From Flavobacterium psychrophilum (GTDB lineage: Bacteria; Bacteroidota; Bacteroidia; Flavobacteriales; Flavobacteriaceae): DNA of 17,684 nt. The stretch spans positions 1 through 17,684 of the forward strand of contig DYPB01000024.1 of NCBI GenBank assembly GCA_020720185.1. The letters run 5' to 3'. Each line of letters starts with the position of its first letter. Position 1 is the stretch's first letter. Shown here piece by piece: positions 15,578 to 17,684 of this stretch. Below the pieces are notes generated by a model. It searched no databases. It saw only the letters and a program-made list of their open reading frames with translations, and was not told the origin of the DNA. Both the position numbers and the translations under genes were made by a program.

Positions 15578-15615
15578 AAAAGGCAAACAATCGTTTCTTT
15601 GATTATTTGCCTTTT
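15578..15615 (+). terminator. Terminator, probably the original gdhA terminator
   Basis: AAAAGGCAAACAATC pairs with GATTATTTGCCTTTT with one C/A mismatch, around an 8-nt loop, and runs into a T tract. It is 20 bp beyond the MITE-like element and before the dnaG promoter, so it most likely ended gdhA transcription before the element was inserted. Confidence 0.8.
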
Positions 15616-15633
15616 TTTATACAATAACTTAAT

Positions 15634-15641
15634 TACTTTTG
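15634..15641 (+). promoter_or_regulatory. -7 promoter element for dnaG
   Basis: TACTTTTG matches TAnnTTTG and lies 22 bp upstream of the TTG start codon, implying a leader of well under 25 nt. No clear -33 TTG is visible. Confidence 0.5.
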
Positions 15642-15663
15642 TAACCTACTTAAAATTTTAATT

Positions 15664-17664
15664 TTGATTTCAAAAACAACCATAGACAATGTTTACGAAT
15701 CTGCTCGTGTTGAGGAGGTTATTGGTGATTTTGTACATCTAAAAAGAGCTGGGTCAAATTTTAAAGGTTTAAGTCCATTTACGGATGAAAGATCTCCATC
15801 GTTTATGGTATCTCCGGCAAAAGGAATTTGGAAAGATTTTAGTTCAGGAAAAGGAGGAAACGCCATAGCTTTTGTAATGGAACACGAAAAATTTTCATAT
15901 CCAGAAGCCATAAGATATTTAGCAAAAAAATATAATATCGAAATAGAAGAAACCGAACAAACCGACGAGGAGAAAGCCAATACCGATGTTAGAGAAAGTT
16001 TGTTTTTAGTTTCAGAATTTGCCAAAAACTATTTTCATAACACACTTTTAAATACCGAAGAAGGTAAAGCCATCGGACTGTCTTATTTTAAAGAAAGAGG
16101 TTTTACTAACGAAACGATTAAGAAATTCCAATTAGGATATTCGCCCGAATCGTGGGATGCATTTACTAAAGAAGCTCTTGGTCAAGGTTACAAGCTTGAG
16201 TTTTTAGAAACCGTTGGGCTAACAATTCCAAAAGAAGGAGGAAATCCTTTTGATAGATTTAAAGGCAGGGTAATGTTTCCTATACATAGTATCTCTGGAC
16301 GGGTTTTGGGTTTTGGAGGGCGAATTTTAACCAATGATAAAAAAGCAGCAAAATACCTGAACTCGCCCGAGAGCGATTTGTATCATAAAAGTAAAGTTTT
16401 ATACGGGATTTTTTATGCCAAACAAGCCATCGCTAAACATAATAACTGTTATTTAGTTGAAGGCTACACCGATGTAATACAAATGCAACAAGCTGGAATT
16501 GAAAATGTTGTAGCTTCATCAGGAACAGCATTAACACCCAATCAAATTCGGTTAATTAACAGATTGACTAAAAACATCACGGTTCTTTTTGATGGAGATG
16601 CTGCGGGTTTACGAGCTTCAATTAGAGGAATAGATTTGATTTTAGAAGAAGGGATGAATGTAAAAGTTTGCTCTTTCCCTGATGGTGAAGACCCAGATAG
16701 TTTTGCTAAAAAAACACCGTACATCGATTTAATTCAATATTTAGACGAAAACGCAAAGGATTTCATTCAATTTAAAGCATCGGTTTTGATGCAAGACGCC
16801 AAAAACGACCCTGTTAAAAAAGCTGATTTGATTAGAGAAATGGTGGTGAGCATTTCTAAAATTCCTGACCGAATAAAACGAGAAATTTATATTCAGGAAT
16901 GTTCTAAAATTATGGATATTTCCGAACAAGTTTTGTTAAACACATTGGCACAAATAGTTCAAAAAGATATTATAGAGAATCATAAAAAACAGAAAAGTAA
17001 CGATAATTCAGTCCAATCGTTTGAAGTAATTAAAGAGGAAAATGAGGAAAATACGGTTAGTTTTAACAAAACGGATTTAATTAATATTCTTGAAAAATCT
17101 ATTCTTGAGATATTACTTTTATATGGAAATCAGGAAATTGAATTTGAAAACATCTACATAAAATTTGATGAAAATGGTAAAGAAATTGAAGTAAAAGATA
17201 AAATAAAATCAAAAATATTTGAACGCATTTATCTTAATTTACAAGAAGATGAGGTGGAATTTTCTAATCCTTTGTTTAAAGATATTTACGACGATTTATT
17301 AATTCAATACCTTCAGGGTGAGGTGTTTGACAATAAAAAATATTTAAACCAAATCAAACCAGAATTTTCTCAAATAGTTACTGATATTTTTATGGATGAC
17401 GAAAAATATCAATTACACGGTTGGCTTGATAAGAAACAAGTTTTTGTGAAAGATAAAAACAACGCAGAGGTTTTGGAACGATTAGTAAACGAAACGATTA
17501 TAACTTATCGAGAGTATTTAATCAACAAACTTAACAACGATTTAATGCAAAATGCTGCCTCTATACCCGATACAAATTTGATCGAAACGATGGAAAGCAT
17601 TAATGAATACAACAAACTAAAAGTAGCAATTACCAGAAGCATTGGTAGGATGCGATCTAATTAA
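15664..17664 (+). CDS. dnaG: DNA primase with a zinc-ligand-less N-terminal domain
   Basis: A 666-residue primase that makes RNA primers at the replication fork with the DnaB helicase. The N-terminal zinc-ribbon fold is recognisable (GLSPFTDERSPSF; WKDFSSGKGGN). However, the four CHCC ligand positions are Ser37, Thr40, Asp58 and Ser61, with exactly the canonical 3-18-3 spacing, so zinc should not bind there. The catalytic core is intact: basic RVMFPIHSISGRVLGFGGR (202-220) and TOPRIM residues Glu266 in VEGYTD and Asp310/Asp312 in FDGDAAG. The C-terminal part (about 440-666) is the expected helicase-interaction region and diverges from E. coli. The start is TTG, giving MISKTTIDNVYE; no ATG fits, and the family N-terminus begins at this point. 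It has its own promoter at 15634-15641. The stop is 20 bp from the window edge. Confidence 0.95.
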   Translation: MISKTTIDNVYESARVEEVIGDFVHLKRAGSNFKGLSPFTDERSPSFMVSPAKGIWKDFSSGKGGNAIAFVMEHEKFSYPEAIRYLAKKYNIEIEETEQTDEEKANTDVRESLFLVSEFAKNYFHNTLLNTEEGKAIGLSYFKERGFTNETIKKFQLGYSPESWDAFTKEALGQGYKLEFLETVGLTIPKEGGNPFDRFKGRVMFPIHSISGRVLGFGGRILTNDKKAAKYLNSPESDLYHKSKVLYGIFYAKQAIAKHNNCYLVEGYTDVIQMQQAGIENVVASSGTALTPNQIRLINRLTKNITVLFDGDAAGLRASIRGIDLILEEGMNVKVCSFPDGEDPDSFAKKTPYIDLIQYLDENAKDFIQFKASVLMQDAKNDPVKKADLIREMVVSISKIPDRIKREIYIQECSKIMDISEQVLLNTLAQIVQKDIIENHKKQKSNDNSVQSFEVIKEENEENTVSFNKTDLINILEKSILEILLLYGNQEIEFENIYIKFDENGKEIEVKDKIKSKIFERIYLNLQEDEVEFSNPLFKDIYDDLLIQYLQGEVFDNKKYLNQIKPEFSQIVTDIFMDDEKYQLHGWLDKKQVFVKDKNNAEVLERLVNETIITYREYLINKLNNDLMQNAASIPDTNLIETMESINEYNKLKVAITRSIGRMRSN

Positions 17665-17684
17665 TTATTTTCTTGTGTTATTTT

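Noticed and set aside
15693..16025. A 110-codon minus-strand open frame inside dnaG
   Set aside because: It is antisense to the conserved primase N-terminus, with no promoter or family resemblance.
1..17684. CRISPR array, rRNA, prophage, integrase or transposase
   Set aside because: No regularly spaced repeats, rRNA motifs or recombinase domains were seen on either strand.

Overview
This is an AT-rich chromosomal window from a member of the Bacteroidota, most likely a Flavobacteriaceae bacterium close to Flavobacterium. Three things point there. At least nine intergenic sites match the Bacteroidota -7 promoter element TAnnTTTG, and start codons are preceded by A-rich stretches rather than strong Shine-Dalgarno sites. 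Several families are typical of the group: a carboxypeptidase-regulatory-domain TonB-dependent receptor, a DUF5689 lipoprotein, a DUF4403 lipoprotein, a Big_5 Ig-like lipoprotein and an 'ENLFDT'-type endonuclease/exonuclease/phosphatase. The DnaG primase is also of the zinc-ligand-less form that I associate with flavobacteria. No phage, CRISPR array or large mobile island is visible; the content is mostly core or housekeeping.

Layout. Positions 159-1211 (-) encode a PaaE-like FAD/NAD(P)H/2Fe-2S oxidoreductase, divergent from trxA (1397-1714, +). A bidirectional terminator separates trxA from tRNA-Ser(GGA) (1758-1844, -). Next comes a surface-nutrient locus: a TonB-dependent receptor (3513-6293, -) followed after 12 bp by a DUF5689 lipoprotein (2058-3500, -), and, divergently from a shared control region, a secreted endonuclease/exonuclease/phosphatase-family hydrolase (6437-7549, +). 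Together these could release and import a phosphoester or nucleic-acid-derived substrate; this is inference. Positions 7566-8959 (-) hold a two-gene operon of an O-methyltransferase and a PHP-type CpsB/YwqE-like tyrosine phosphatase. Positions 9148-10664 (-) hold a PhoB/OmpR-type response regulator and a TatD-family nuclease. An Ig-like lipoprotein (10803-12383, +) converges on a DUF4403 lipoprotein (12394-13791, -). NADP-type glutamate dehydrogenase gdhA (13982-15325, +) and primase dnaG (15664-17664, +, TTG start) finish the window.

The most unusual structures are in the 338-bp gap between gdhA and dnaG. A 237-bp non-coding element with 23-bp imperfect terminal inverted repeats and nested internal palindromes begins in the gdhA stop codon and separates gdhA from its terminator. 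It looks like a MITE or other small dispersed repeat. An exact 18-bp copy of its end lies alone beside the 3' end of the DUF5689 gene. The second is the primase itself, in which all four positions of the canonical CHCC zinc ribbon are replaced by S, T, D and S. I see no clearly new multi-gene defence or mobile system here.
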